Source: Alphaproteobacteria bacterium (lineage in GTDB: Bacteria > Pseudomonadota > Alphaproteobacteria > UBA2966). Taken from it: a stretch of 62,638 nucleotides of DNA. How positions within the stretch are numbered: the stretch's first letter is position 1; every line of letters starts with the position of its first letter. Of this stretch, positions 42,020 through 52,527 are shown piece after piece. Location of the stretch: NCBI GenBank assembly GCA_021296255.1, contig JAGWAU010000031.1, positions 1 through 62,638 of the forward strand. The letters run 5' to 3'. The notes under the pieces were generated by a model. That model was not told the origin of the DNA. It searched no databases and saw only the letters and a program-made list of their open reading frames with translations. The position numbers were made by a program, and so were the translations under genes.

Positions 42020-43414
42020 ATGTCAATGACCGAATTGCCGGCGTTCGTATCGGCGGCGCGACACGCGGTCCCGCTTCATCCGCTGAGCGAGGACGCCCTG
42101 CCGTCTTGGCTGACGTCCCAGCCTCCGGCGGTCAGGTCGTGGGTGAAATCCAACGGCTTCGAAGGCACGTGCGGACAACACCTGTTGGTTCCCGGCAGAG
42201 GCGGCGCGCCGTCGTTGGCCTTGTGCGGCATGGCGGCCTCACCGGCCTTCTGGGATTTCGCGGCTCTCCCGTCATCGCTGCCGCGCGGCACTTACCGGTT
42301 GGAGGGCTCCCTCGAGGCAGGTCTCGTGACCAAGGTGGTCTTCGGATGGGCGTTGGGCGGCTACGCCTTCACGCGCTACGGCAAGGGCAAGGACGAGACG
42401 TGCGCCCGCTTGGTGTGGCCGTCGGGCGTGGACCGCTCCGGAATCTTGCGAACGTACGGCGCGGTCGCGCTTGTGCGCGACCTGATCAATACGCCCGCCG
42501 CCGATCTCGGACCCGCAGAACTAGCTGCGGAGGCCAAACGCGTCGCACGGGCGGGCGGCGCGAGATGCCGGGTCATCGTCGGCGACGCGTTGCTCGAGCG
42601 GAACTACCCCATGATCCACGCCGTGGGCCGGGCGAGCGACCGAGCGCCCCGATTGATCGACATGCGATGGGGATCGGCGAGACACCCAAAGGTCACGATC
42701 GTGGGCAAGGGGGTTTGCTTCGATTCCGGTGGCCTCGATCTGAAGCCGGCGTCCGGCATGGCCTTGATGAAGAAGGACATGGGAGGTGCCGCCGCGGCGC
42801 TGGGGCTCGCGCAGATGATCATGGACGCCGGGCTCAAGGTTCGTCTGCGCGTCATGATCCCGGCGGTCGAAAACAGCGTCTCGGGCGACAGCTTCCGCCC
42901 CGGCGACGTGCTTACGAGCCGCAAGGGCGTGACCGTGGAGATCGGCAACACGGACGCCGAGGGGCGCCTCATCCTGGCGGATGCCCTGGCCGAAGCCGAT
43001 CGCGAGAAACCCGAGCTGCTGTTCGATTTCGCGACGTTGACCGGTGCCGCCCGCATCGCTCTCGGACCCGATCTCGCCGCGTTGTACACGCACGATGACG
43101 GGCTTGCCCGGGATCTCGCCCGCTTCGGCGCGTCGGTTTCCGATCCGGTGTGGCGCATGCCTCTCTGGCGGCCCTACGCGTGCATGATCCGCGGACGGGT
43201 CGCCGATATCAGCAATGCCGGCCAGGACCGGATGGCGGGATCGATCACCGCGGCGCTGTTTCTGGACCGCTTCGTCGACCACGCGGGCGCCTGGGCGCAC
43301 TTCGACATCTATGGCTGGAACCGCCGCTCCCGCCCCGGGCGTCCCGAGGGCGGCGAGGCTCACGCCATGCGCGCCGTGTACGCCCTGATCGCCGATCGCT
43401 ATCCCGCTGCGTGA
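42020..43414 (+). CDS. leucyl aminopeptidase family protein (M17)
   Basis: The protein is 464 residues. The M17 signature NTDAEGRL and the metal/catalytic blocks GKGVCFDSGGLDLK and MKKDMGGAAAALG are intact. The N-terminal domain is shorter than in PepA, as in the PepB-like or alphaproteobacterial form. It removes N-terminal residues from peptides in the cytoplasm using two divalent metals. It ends 37 bases before the convergent yejF relic, so peptide breakdown and peptide import genes are neighbours. Confidence 0.92.
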   Translation: MSMTELPAFVSAARHAVPLHPLSEDALPSWLTSQPPAVRSWVKSNGFEGTCGQHLLVPGRGGAPSLALCGMAASPAFWDFAALPSSLPRGTYRLEGSLEAGLVTKVVFGWALGGYAFTRYGKGKDETCARLVWPSGVDRSGILRTYGAVALVRDLINTPAADLGPAELAAEAKRVARAGGARCRVIVGDALLERNYPMIHAVGRASDRAPRLIDMRWGSARHPKVTIVGKGVCFDSGGLDLKPASGMALMKKDMGGAAAALGLAQMIMDAGLKVRLRVMIPAVENSVSGDSFRPGDVLTSRKGVTVEIGNTDAEGRLILADALAEADREKPELLFDFATLTGAARIALGPDLAALYTHDDGLARDLARFGASVSDPVWRMPLWRPYACMIRGRVADISNAGQDRMAGSITAALFLDRFVDHAGAWAHFDIYGWNRRSRPGRPEGGEAHAMRAVYALIADRYPAA

Positions 43415-43451
43415 CCGTTTCGTTTCGGCCTCTTTGCCTGCCTCGGCCGGG

Positions 43452-45077
43452 CTACGCCCGCACCGTTCCCGACTCGTCCGCCGCCAGGTCGAAGGCGGCG
43501 GCCATCAGCGCTTTCGTATAGGCGGTTTGGGGATCCTCGAACACCCGGTCTGCCGATCCCCGCTCGACGACCTTGCCGTCGCGCATCACGATGATCTCGT
43601 CGGCGAGCGCGCGAACCACCTTCAGATCGTGGCTGATGAACAGGTAGGCCAGATCGTGGCGCTCCTGCAGGTCGCGCAGCAGGTCCACGATCTGGGCCTG
43701 CACGGAGCGGTCGAGCGCCGACGTCGGTTCGTCCAGCACCACGAAACGCGGCTTCAGCACCATGGCGCGGGCGATGGCGATGCGCTGACGCTGGCCGCCC
43801 GAGAACTCGTGCGGATAGCGGTCCTGGATGTCGGGGTCGAGCCCCACTTCCCGGAGCGCATCGCCGATGATCCGGCGGCGCTCCTCGTAGGTGCCGCCAA
43901 GACCGTGCACCAGCAGGCCCTCCTCGACGATCTGCCCGGCGGACAGCCGCGGGCTGAGGCTGGCGAAGGGGTCCTGGAAGACGATCTGCATCTCCCGGCG
44001 CAGCGGCCGCAGGTCCTTGAATCCCCGGCCCTGGATCGCCTGGCCGTCGAAACGGATGGCGCCTCCGCTCTTGATCAGCCGCAGCAGCGCGAGGCCCAGA
44101 GTGGTCTTGCCCGAGCCCGATTCGCCGACGACGCCCACCGTGTGCCGCTCGCGCACGTTGAGGGAGACGCCGTCGACCGCGCGGACATGATCGACGGTGC
44201 GCCGGAAGATGCCGGCCTTGATCGGGAAGTAGACCTTGACGCCGTCCCCGGTCACGACCTCGGGCGCGTCGGGCGGCGGCCTGCTCTTGCGGCCGCCCGG
44301 CTCCGCCGAAATCAGCATCCGCGTGTACGCGTGTCGGGGACTTCCGAACACCGATCGGGTGTCGCCCGTCTCCACCAGCTCTCCGTCCGACATGACGCAG
44401 ATCCGATCGGCCATGTGCTCGACGATGCCGAGATCGTGGGTGATCAGCAGGATCGCCATGCCGAGGCGTTCCTGGAGGCTGCGGAGCAGGGCCAGGACCT
44501 GCGCCTGGACCGTCACGTCGAGCGCCGTGGTCGGCTCGTCGGCGATCAGCAGCTCCGGCTCGTTGGCCAATGCCATGGCGATCATGACGCGCTGGCGCTG
44601 GCCTCCCGAGAGTTGATGGGGGTAGGCGTTGAGCCGCTGTTCCGCGTTCTGCAGGCCGACGAGCCGCAGCAGCTCCAGCGTGCGCGTGCGCGCCGCTTGA
44701 GCCTCCATTCCCCGATGGACGGACAGGATCTCGTTGATCTGGCGTTCGATCGTCTGCAGCGGATTGAGCGACGTCATCGGCTCCTGGAAGATCATGGAGA
44801 TGCGGTTGCCGCGGGTGCTCCGCAAGACGGGCTCCGCCGCGCCGACGATCTCCTCGCCGTCGACCCTGATGGAGCCCGTCGGATGAGACGCCTTCGGATA
44901 GGGCAAAAGCTGGAGCACCGAGAGCGCGGTGACCGACTACTCGCCGACGAGCGCCAGCGTCTCGCCCCGGTCGATGTCGAACGAGACGCCGCGAACCGCG
45001 GGGATCTCCCGGTCCTCCACGCGGAAGGTGACGGACAGGTCCTCGACCTCGAGGAAAGGAGTCGCGCGGCCGGTCAT
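43452..45077 (-). pseudogene. yejF: YejF-type dual ATPase of peptide ABC importer, Walker A lost
   Basis: An intact frame would give 541 residues with two ABC ATPase modules. The start ATG 45077 overlaps the yejE stop (ATGA). The first module begins normally (EVEDLSVTF, then ETLALVGE). At 44937-44939 a TAG sits exactly where the P-loop GESGSGKS should be. After TAG the same frame continues SVTALSVLQLLP. This fits deletion of 12 bases from a codon run for SGSGK, which makes the stop and removes the P-loop. The second module is whole: GESGSGKTTLG, SGGQRQRIAIARA, VVLDEPTSALD. A product restarted from 44918 or later would have one and a half ATPases. A sequencing or amplification error is possible. 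Confidence 0.85.
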
Positions 45078-46138
45078 CCCACGGTCTTCCTCGGATCGAA
45101 GGCATCGCGGATCGCCTCGCCGACGAACACCAGCAGGGTCAGGGTGCAGGCGATGACGACGAAACCCGAAATACCGAGCCACGGGGCCTGCAGGTTGGCC
45201 TTGCCCTGGGCCAGAAGCTCGCCGAGGGATGGAGAACCCGGCGGCAGCCCGAACCCCAGGAAATCGAGCGACGTCAGCGTGGTGATCGAACCGTTGAGGA
45301 TGAACGGCAGGAACGTGACCGTGGCGACCATGGCGTTGGGCAGCAGGTGCTTGAACATGATGGTGGCGTTGTCGACGCCGAGCGCCCGTGCCGCCTGCAC
45401 GTACTCGAAATTGCGCGCGCGCAGGAACTCGGCGCGCACCACGCCGACGAGCGCCATCCAGCTGAACAGGAGCATCAGGGTGAGCAGGGTCCAGAATCCG
45501 GGTTCGATGACCGACGCGAGGATGATCAAGAGGAACAGCACCGGCATGCCGCCCCAGATCTCCATGAAACGCTGGAACAGCAGATCGAGCCAGCCGCCGA
45601 AATAGCCCTGCACGGCCCCCGCCATGACGCCGATGACGGAACTGAAGGCGGTCAGCACCAACCCGAACAGGACGGAGATGCGGAACCCGTAGATCACGCG
45701 GGCGGCGACGTCGCGGCCCTGGTCGTCGGTACCGAGCCAATTCTCGGCCGAGGGCGGCGCGGGCGCGGGAACGGGCAGATCGTAGTTGATGGTATTGAAG
45801 CTGTAGCGGATCGGCGGCCACACGATCCATCCTTCCGCTTCGATGAGCTCCGTCACGAAGGGGTCCCGGTAATCGGCCTCCGTCTCGAAATCGCCGCCGA
45901 ACCTCGTTTCCGGATAGGCCGCGAAGACCGGCATCAAGAGCTCGCCCTTGTAGGCGACGAGGACCGGCTTGTCGTTGGCGATGAACTCGGCGAAGAGGCT
46001 CAGGACGAAGAGCGCCGCGAAGATCCAGAAGGACCAGTAGCCGCGCCTGTTGGCGCGGAAGTTCTGCAGGCGCCGCCGGGTCAGCGGCGTGATGCGGAGC
46101 CCCAGGAAACGGTCCCGGCTCGGGATCTGCGGCCACAT
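45074..46138 (-). CDS. yejE: YejE-type permease of peptide ABC importer
   Basis: The protein is 354 residues with an N-terminal membrane helix, a long periplasmic insert (FAAYPETRFGGDFETEADYR) typical of YejE, and the permease core with the EAA-like loop ARALGVDNATIMFKHLLPNA. It forms the channel with YejB. Its ATG overlaps the yejB stop and its stop overlaps the yejF start, both by 4 bases, so translation is coupled. The gene itself looks intact even though both neighbours are broken. Confidence 0.92.
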   Translation of the reverse strand: MWPQIPSRDRFLGLRITPLTRRRLQNFRANRRGYWSFWIFAALFVLSLFAEFIANDKPVLVAYKGELLMPVFAAYPETRFGGDFETEADYRDPFVTELIEAEGWIVWPPIRYSFNTINYDLPVPAPAPPSAENWLGTDDQGRDVAARVIYGFRISVLFGLVLTAFSSVIGVMAGAVQGYFGGWLDLLFQRFMEIWGGMPVLFLLIILASVIEPGFWTLLTLMLLFSWMALVGVVRAEFLRARNFEYVQAARALGVDNATIMFKHLLPNAMVATVTFLPFILNGSITTLTSLDFLGFGLPPGSPSLGELLAQGKANLQAPWLGISGFVVIACTLTLLVFVGEAIRDAFDPRKTVG

Positions 46139-47222
46139 CAGGCCACGTCCCGCCGTTCGAAATCGATCCGTGGATCGATGACGACGTACATGAGATCGCC
46201 CAGCAGGTTGAGGACGAGGCCGAGCAGGGTGAAGACGTAGAGCGTGCCGAACATCACCGGATAGTCACGGTTGATGACCGCTTCGAAACCCAGCAGGCCC
46301 AGCCCGTCGAGCGAGAAAATGATCTCGATGAGCAGGTTCCCGGTGAACAGGATGCCGACGAAGGCCGACGGAAAGCCCGCGACCACGATCAGCATGGCGT
46401 TGCGGAATACGTGGCCGTAGAGCACGCGGCGCTCGGTCAGGCCCTTGGCCCGCGCCGTGAGCACGTACTGCTTGTTGATCTCCTCGATGAAGGAGTTCTT
46501 GGTCAGCATGGTGAGCGTGGCGAAGCCGCCGATCACCATGGAGAGTCGGCGATGCGGTCGGGCCAGCTCAGGTCCGACCAGTTCTCCGACATCAGGCCGC
46601 GCAAGGGGAAGATGTCCCAGAAGCTGCCGCCCGCGAACAGCACCACCAGCAGCACCGCGAACAGGAAGTTCGGGATGGCGTAGCCCACGATGATGGTCGC
46701 GCTGGTCCAGATGTCGAAGCGGGTGCCGTCGCGCACCGCCTTGGCGACGCCGAGCGGGACGGAGATGAAGTAGACGAGCAGCGTCGTCCAGATGCCGAGC
46801 GAGATGGACACCGGCATCTTGTCGACGACCAGGTCGACGACGGAGCGGTCGCGGAAGAACGAGTCGCCGAAGTCGAAGCGCAGGTAGTTGCCGATCATCT
46901 GGAAGAGCCGCTCGTGCGCCGGCTTGTCGAAGCCGTAGAGCTTCTCGATCTCCTTGATGAACTCCGGGTCGAGCCCGCGGGCGCCCCGGTACTTGCTGGC
47001 GAGGGACGCGTCGCCGGCCTGTCCCGCCTGCGCCTGCCGGGTCTCCCCGAGGTCGGCGCCGCCGATGCGCGCCGTCGCGTCGACCGCCGTGCCGCTGATC
47101 TGGGCGATCAGCTGCTCCACCGGTCCGCCGGGCGCGGCCTGCACGATGAGGAAGTTGATGACCATGATCCCGAGCAGCGTCGGGACCATGAGCAGGACGC
47201 GCCGGACGACGTAGGCGAGCAC
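46138..47222 (-). pseudogene. yejB: YejB-type permease, frameshifted by a small deletion
   Basis: From ATG 47222 the first 229 codons read as YejB ([36 protein letters not shown]), ending [12 protein letters not shown] and TGA at 46533-46535. In another frame the protein resumes at once with [18 protein letters not shown] and runs to 46138. Relatives have about nine more residues (YFWH-type helix) at the junction, so a deletion of about 28 bases explains both the gap and the shift. The EAA-loop region ([20 protein letters not shown]) lies after the break. It starts 11 bases after the second yejA-like gene. Confidence 0.85.
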
Positions 47223-47233
47223 CGCGGCGCGTC

Positions 47234-49102
47234 CTACCGGTTCGCGGCGCGCCGGGCTTCAAGGTCGGCGGCCTTGCCGGGATCGATCCACCAGGTGTCG
47301 AGGAAGCCGAAATTGTTGTCGTACTTGGGAGCCGTCCCGGGGCGTTCGAACTTGTCCCAGTAGGCGACGTTGTGAGCGGGATTGAACCACTGGGGAATGA
47401 CGTAGCGGTTCCACAGCAGCACGCGGTCGAGGGCGCGGGCCGCCGTTTCCAGGGCTCTGCGGTCCGGCGCGTCGGCGATCTTTTCGATCAGCGCGTCGAC
47501 GGCGGGATCGGCTATGCCGGCGTAGTTGATGCTTCCGGGACTTCGGGCCGACTCGGACCCCCAGAAATTCCGCTCCCCCACGCCGGGCGTCGGAGAGGTG
47601 CCGAATGCCGCCGTGGTGACGTCGAAATCGAACTTCTGCATGCGATTGGCGTATTGCGCGGAGTCGACGATGCGGATCGTGGCCTCGATACCGAGACGCT
47701 CGAGGTTACGGACGTGCGGCGCGTACACCCGTTCGAACGTGGGCGAGAACGTCAGGAACTCGACCGAGACGGGCTGGCCCGACGGGCTCCGCAGCGTCCC
47801 GTTTTTCACCGAGTATCCGGCTTCGCCGAGCAGCCGTTGCGCCGCGCGAAGGTTGCGCCGGACGTTTCCCGAGCCGTCGGTCGCCGGGGGCTCGAAAACC
47901 CGGGTGAAGGCCTCGGCCGGCAACCTGTCACGGTACGGTTCCAGCAGCGCGATCTCGCCGGGGGCGGGAAGGCTGCGCGCGGCCATCGGTGTGTTCTGGT
48001 AGAGGCTCTTGGTTCGGGTATAGAGCCCGTAGAAGATGTTCTTGTTCGTCCATTCGAAATCGAAGGCCAGATCGAAGGCGGCGCGGACGCGTGGATCCTT
48101 GAATATCCCGCGGCGCTGGTTGAGGACGAAGAACTGCCGGCTGGCGGGTGACTCGTCGGGGATCGATTCCCGCTTCACCAGCCCGTCCCTGATGGCGGGG
48201 AAATCGTAGGCCGTGGCCCACATTTTCGAGGTGAATTCCTCGCGGAAGTCGTATTCGCCGGCCTTGAAGGCCTCGAGGGCGATGTTGCGGTCGCGGTAGA
48301 AGTCGAACCGGATGGTGCCGTAGTTGAAGCGCCCCCGGTTCACCGGCAGATCCCTGGCCCAGTAATCGGCCGCCCGCTCGTAGACGATGGTCCGGCCCTG
48401 GTCGGCCCGGACGATGCGGTAGGGTCCGCTGCCGAGCGGCGGATCGAGGGTGGTCTTGTCGAACTCGCGCGTCTCGTAATAGGCCTTGGAGAGGATCGGG
48501 ATGCCGGCCACCGTCAGCGGCAGGTCGCGGGTCACCGCGCCTTCGCGAAACGCGAATCGCACCTCGTGCGGGCCTTCGGCGGCCGCCGATTCGACGTCGC
48601 GCAGCACGATCCGGAAGCTCGGCGCCCCCTTGGATTTCAAGGTCTCGAACGAGAACACGACGTCCTCGGCCGTCAACGGGGATCCGTCGTTGAATCGCGC
48701 CTCGGGCCGCAGGCGGAACGATACCCCGGACCGGTCGGGTGCCACTTCGGCGTTCTCGGCGACGAGGCCGTACACGGCGTCCGGTTCGTCGCCCGCGGAC
48801 GTCATCAGCGTGTCGAAGGGCAGCTCCGAGATCGCCACGGCCCCGATTCCGCGGAGCCGTATGCCCTTGAGAATGAACGGATTGAGGTTGTCGAAGGATC
48901 CCAGGTCGCGAAGCCGGACCTCGCCCCCCTTCGGGGCATCGGGGTCGACGTAGTCGAAGTGCGGAAAATCCGGCGGATACTTCAGGTCGCCGAACGACGA
49001 TAGCCCGTGGCGGGGCTCCGCGGGGGCCGCCCCGGCCGCCAAGGCCAGGTGAATGGCGGCGACGGCCCCGAAAGCCTTGGATATCGACCGCGACCCGATC
49101 AC
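47234..49102 (-). CDS. YejA-type extracellular peptide-binding protein, second copy
   Basis: The protein is 622 residues from a GTG at 49102. A signal peptide ([16 protein letters not shown]) precedes the family block [19 protein letters not shown]. Later SBP_bac_5 features include [20 protein letters not shown] and [12 protein letters not shown]. It would deliver peptides or microcin-C-like compounds to the YejBEF complex. It is a divergent tandem paralogue of the gene just upstream. The start has only a weak ribosome binding site; no ATG in frame precedes the signal peptide. Confidence 0.9.
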   Translation of the reverse strand: MIGSRSISKAFGAVAAIHLALAAGAAPAEPRHGLSSFGDLKYPPDFPHFDYVDPDAPKGGEVRLRDLGSFDNLNPFILKGIRLRGIGAVAISELPFDTLMTSAGDEPDAVYGLVAENAEVAPDRSGVSFRLRPEARFNDGSPLTAEDVVFSFETLKSKGAPSFRIVLRDVESAAAEGPHEVRFAFREGAVTRDLPLTVAGIPILSKAYYETREFDKTTLDPPLGSGPYRIVRADQGRTIVYERAADYWARDLPVNRGRFNYGTIRFDFYRDRNIALEAFKAGEYDFREEFTSKMWATAYDFPAIRDGLVKRESIPDESPASRQFFVLNQRRGIFKDPRVRAAFDLAFDFEWTNKNIFYGLYTRTKSLYQNTPMAARSLPAPGEIALLEPYRDRLPAEAFTRVFEPPATDGSGNVRRNLRAAQRLLGEAGYSVKNGTLRSPSGQPVSVEFLTFSPTFERVYAPHVRNLERLGIEATIRIVDSAQYANRMQKFDFDVTTAAFGTSPTPGVGERNFWGSESARSPGSINYAGIADPAVDALIEKIADAPDRRALETAARALDRVLLWNRYVIPQWFNPAHNVAYWDKFERPGTAPKYDNNFGFLDTWWIDPGKAADLEARRAANR

Positions 49103-49143
49103 CCGCCCATGATAGCAGAGACCTCCGCCCGGCAGGAGCGCCG

Positions 49144-50979
49144 TCACCGGGACTCGGCGGCCGTCCGGCGTTTCAGGTCGGCGTCCTTTTCGGCGTCGAT
49201 CCACCAGGTGAACAGGCCGAGGCCGTGCTTGGGCGTGATCTCCGGACGCGAGAACCGGTTCCAGTAGGCGACCCGGTACACCCGCGTGTGCCATTGGGGG
49301 ATCACGTAGTGGTTCCACAGCAGCACCCGGTCCATGGCCCGCGTCGCGGCGACCAGGGACCCGCGGTCGGGCGCCCTTACGATCTCGTCGATGAGGGCGT
49401 CGACCACCGGGTTCTTGATGCCGATGACGTTGCGGCTTCCCGGGATGTCCGCGTTCGCCGAGGCCCACCAGTCCCGCTGTTCGTTGCCCGGCGACGCCGA
49501 CTGGGGAAACGACTGCACGGACATGTCGAAGTCGAACCCGTCGATGCGGTTCTGATACTGGGCCGTGTCGACCGTCCGTACGCGCGCCTCGATCCCGAGC
49601 CTCTTCAGGTTGCGGGCGAAGGGCAGCACGATCCGTTCGAATCCCGGGTTGACGAGCAGGATCTCGAATTCCATGACCCGGCCGTCGGCGCCGTTCGTCA
49701 GCCTGCCGTCCCGGACCGTCCAGCCCGCCTCCTTCAGGAGCCGCTGCGCCTTCCTCAGATTCGCGCGCGCGTTGCCCGAGCCGTCGGTCTTTGGCGGCTC
49801 GTAGGCCGTCGTGAACACTTCCTCGGGAACCTGGCCGCGAAAGGGTTCCAGATAGCGAAGCTCCGCCTCGCTCGGCAGACCCGACGAGGCGAGTTCCGAG
49901 TTGGAGAAGAAGCTCCTGGTGCGCGTGTACTGTCCGTGGAAGAGGTTCTTGTTGGCCCATTCGAAATCGAAGGCGTAGGACAACGCCTCTCGCACCCGCC
50001 GGTCCCGGAACCACTCCCGCCGGACGTTGAAGGCGAATGCCTGCATCCCCGTCGGATTCTCGTGCTCGATCTCCTCCGTGACGATCAGTCCGTCGCGGAC
50101 CGGTGGAGCGTCGTAGCCGGTCGCCCAGACCTTGGCCGTGCTCTCCTGGCGGAAGTCGTACTCGTTCGATTTGAACGCCTCGAGGGCAACGGTCTGGTCG
50201 CGGTAATAGTCGTAGCGGATGCCGTCGAAATTGTAGTGGCCGCGGTTGACCGGAAGGTCGGCGCCCCAGTGGTCCTCGACGCGCTCGTACGTGATCGACC
50301 GTCCCGGGTCGACGTCCACGATGCGGTAGGGCCCGCTGCCCATGATGGGGTCGAGAGTCGTCTCCTCGAAGTTCCGGTTCTCGAACGCCGCCCTGGGCAG
50401 CACCGTCAGTTGGCCCACGATCTGGGGCAGCTCCCGGTTGAGCCCGCCGGCAAAGGTGAATTTCACGGTCCGCGGCCCGGTGGCCTCGGCGGCCGCGACA
50501 TGCGCGTAGTAGGCCCGGTAGAACGGATGCCCCTTGGATTTCAGGGTCTCGAAGGAGAAGATGACGTCGTCCACCGTGATCGGCGAGCCGTCGTGCCAGC
50601 GGGCCTCCGGCCGCAGGGTATAGGCGGCCCAGCTCAGGTCGTCGGGGATCTCGACGCTCTCCGCGATCAGGCCGTACGCCGAATCCGCCTCGTCCTCCGA
50701 CGAGGTCATGAGGGACTCGAAGGTCAGCCCCAGGCCGGCGGCGCCGCGGCCCTTGAGGATGAAGGGGTTGAGACTGTCGAACGAGCCGATGGCGGAGAGG
50801 CGTATGCCGCCGCCCTTCGGCGCCTCCGGGTCGGCGTAGTCGAAGTGCCCGAAGCCGGCCGGGTACTTCGGTTCCCCGAGCAGTGAAGTGCCGTGAAGAA
50901 CCGTGACCTGGGCGTTGCCGACGGCGCTCGGCACGAGCAGGGCCGCCGCAAGCAGGGTCATGGTCAGACGGTTCGCCAT
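49144..50979 (-). CDS. YejA-type extracellular peptide-binding protein, first copy
   Basis: The protein is 611 residues. Start ATG 50979 has GAGG 5 bases upstream. The signal peptide (LTMTLLAAALLVPSAVGNA) is followed by HFDYADPEAPKGGGIRLSA, YTLRPEARWHDGSPITVDDV and LDPIMGSGPYRI, as in YejA and microcin C-binding proteins. It begins 7 bases after the HisN-like gene and is followed 41 bases later by its paralogue, so the whole run to yejF is one operon. Two binding proteins would widen the range of imported peptides. Confidence 0.92.
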   Translation of the reverse strand: MANRLTMTLLAAALLVPSAVGNAQVTVLHGTSLLGEPKYPAGFGHFDYADPEAPKGGGIRLSAIGSFDSLNPFILKGRGAAGLGLTFESLMTSSEDEADSAYGLIAESVEIPDDLSWAAYTLRPEARWHDGSPITVDDVIFSFETLKSKGHPFYRAYYAHVAAAEATGPRTVKFTFAGGLNRELPQIVGQLTVLPRAAFENRNFEETTLDPIMGSGPYRIVDVDPGRSITYERVEDHWGADLPVNRGHYNFDGIRYDYYRDQTVALEAFKSNEYDFRQESTAKVWATGYDAPPVRDGLIVTEEIEHENPTGMQAFAFNVRREWFRDRRVREALSYAFDFEWANKNLFHGQYTRTRSFFSNSELASSGLPSEAELRYLEPFRGQVPEEVFTTAYEPPKTDGSGNARANLRKAQRLLKEAGWTVRDGRLTNGADGRVMEFEILLVNPGFERIVLPFARNLKRLGIEARVRTVDTAQYQNRIDGFDFDMSVQSFPQSASPGNEQRDWWASANADIPGSRNVIGIKNPVVDALIDEIVRAPDRGSLVAATRAMDRVLLWNHYVIPQWHTRVYRVAYWNRFSRPEITPKHGLGLFTWWIDAEKDADLKRRTAAESR

Positions 50980-50986
50980 GATCACC

Positions 50987-51769
50987 TCATCCGGTAAGCC
51001 GGGAGACCGCCGCCCGATGCAGTTCCGCGCTGCCGGCGGCGGCGACGCGCGTATCCGTCCCGAGCGTCACCGGCGCGCCCTGCCAGTTCGTCATCACGCC
51101 GCCGGCGCTCTCGACCACGGGCACCAGCGCGCAATAGTCGTGGTCTTTCAGGCGGCACTCGATGGCGATATCGGCGTGTCCGGCGGCGACCATTCCGAAG
51201 GCGTAGCAATCCGCGCCGTAGCGGACGAGGCCGGCGTCGCCGCGCAGCCGGTCGAGCGCCTCGAGGTCGTCGTGCTCGTAGACGTCCGGTGACGTGGTGA
51301 AGAGCACGGCGTTCGTCAGGTCGACCCCGCCGCGGCAGGCCACCCGTTCCTCGTTCAACGTGCACGGATGCCCGGCGCCGCCGGCCCAGCGCTCCCCGCT
51401 CACCGCCTGGTCGATCACGCCGAATAGGGGCCTGCCCCCGCGGGCGAGCCCGATCAGGGTGCCGAAGACGGGAACGCCCGCGATGAAGGCCTTCGTGCCG
51501 TCGATGGGGTCGAGGTACCAGACGTGTTCGGCGTCGCCGCGGACGGTGCCGAACTCCTCGCCGGAAATGCCGTGGTCCGGTACCGCCTCTTCCAGAATGT
51601 CCCGCATGGCCCGCTCGGCGGCGCGGTCCGCCTCGGTGACGGGCGTCGAGTCCGACTTGGTGGCGATGTCGTAGGACCGGCGGAAATACGTGCGCACGAT
51701 TTCGCCGGCGGCGTCCGCCAATCTGTGGGCCAGTTCCACGTATGCAGCGGGACAGCGGTCGGTCACCAC
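50987..51769 (-). CDS. inositol monophosphatase family, HisN-like phosphatase
   Basis: The protein is 260 residues. Metal-binding motifs are GEEFGTV (Glu), WYLDPIDGTKAFIAG (DPxDGT) and ECRLKDHDYCALVPVVESAGG (WD-like region with Asp). The GTKAF and GADCYAFGMVAAGHAD variants fit the histidinol-phosphatase HisN branch. It would dephosphorylate histidinol phosphate or a sugar phosphate. It precedes the first yejA-like gene by 7 bases; this linkage is probably transcriptional rather than functional. Confidence 0.85.
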   Translation of the reverse strand: MVTDRCPAAYVELAHRLADAAGEIVRTYFRRSYDIATKSDSTPVTEADRAAERAMRDILEEAVPDHGISGEEFGTVRGDAEHVWYLDPIDGTKAFIAGVPVFGTLIGLARGGRPLFGVIDQAVSGERWAGGAGHPCTLNEERVACRGGVDLTNAVLFTTSPDVYEHDDLEALDRLRGDAGLVRYGADCYAFGMVAAGHADIAIECRLKDHDYCALVPVVESAGGVMTNWQGAPVTLGTDTRVAAAGSAELHRAAVSRLTG

Positions 51770-51841
51770 GACTCCAGGTCAGCTACGCCGCGCGGCCCGG
51801 CGCATGCGGCGCCACGCATCGGGATCGTCGTCGAGAGTAGC

Positions 51842-52384
51842 CTATTCGCTGGGCAGTGGCTGCGGCGAATCGCTCAAGGTGCGCAGGTAGGAGATCACGT
51901 TGGCGCGGTCCGTGGGCTTCCTGAGCCCGGGGAACGCCATTTTGTTGCCCGGCATGTAGGTTCTGGGTTTGGTCAGGAACTCGTCGAGGCCCGCGAAGCT
52001 CCATGTGCCCTCGGCCTTCCTCATCGAAGACGAGTAGGAGAACCCTCCCACCGTCGCCATGTCGCGGCCGATGACGTTCCAGAGATTCGGTCCGACCTTG
52101 TTCTTCCCGCCCTGCTCGAAGGTGTGGCAGACCGCGCACTTCTTGGCCACCCTCTTGCCCTTCTCCACGTCCGCGGCGGCCAGCAGCGCGGCCAGCGAGG
52201 GGCCTTCTTCCTCGACCGCGGCGGTCGCCTCCGTGGCGGCGGCGTCCACTCCGGGAACGGGATAGGCGACCGGTTCGGGGCCGCGCGGGCTGACCGCGAC
52301 GTTGCCGACGACGTTGATGACGTAGAGGACCAGCAGGGTGGCGAGAATGCCGCCGGCGATCTTGTTGAATTCGAAGGTGTCCAT
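51842..52384 (-). CDS. membrane-anchored cytochrome c, CycM type
   Basis: The protein is 180 residues. An uncleaved N-terminal helix ([18 protein letters not shown]) anchors it, an Ala/Glu-rich linker follows, and the haem domain has CAVCH (about residue 87), [12 protein letters not shown] and the axial-Met region [11 protein letters not shown]. CycM-type proteins carry electrons from the bc1 complex to cytochrome oxidase. It is divergent from kdsB across about 140 bases. Confidence 0.9.
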   Translation of the reverse strand: MDTFEFNKIAGGILATLLVLYVINVVGNVAVSPRGPEPVAYPVPGVDAAATEATAAVEEEGPSLAALLAAADVEKGKRVAKKCAVCHTFEQGGKNKVGPNLWNVIGRDMATVGGFSYSSSMRKAEGTWSFAGLDEFLTKPRTYMPGNKMAFPGLRKPTDRANVISYLRTLSDSPQPLPSE

Positions 52385-52527
52385 GGAGAATCCGTGCTCG
52401 AACCACGAGGCGGGCGAAGATTACCGACTTCCCGAGGGCCGGCGCAAGCCGTATAAGTCGACGTCGCGGCACCGCCGTCGCGCGACCCGCCCGGACCCCG
52501 TCGCCGCGCCACGATCGACGCTCGCCA

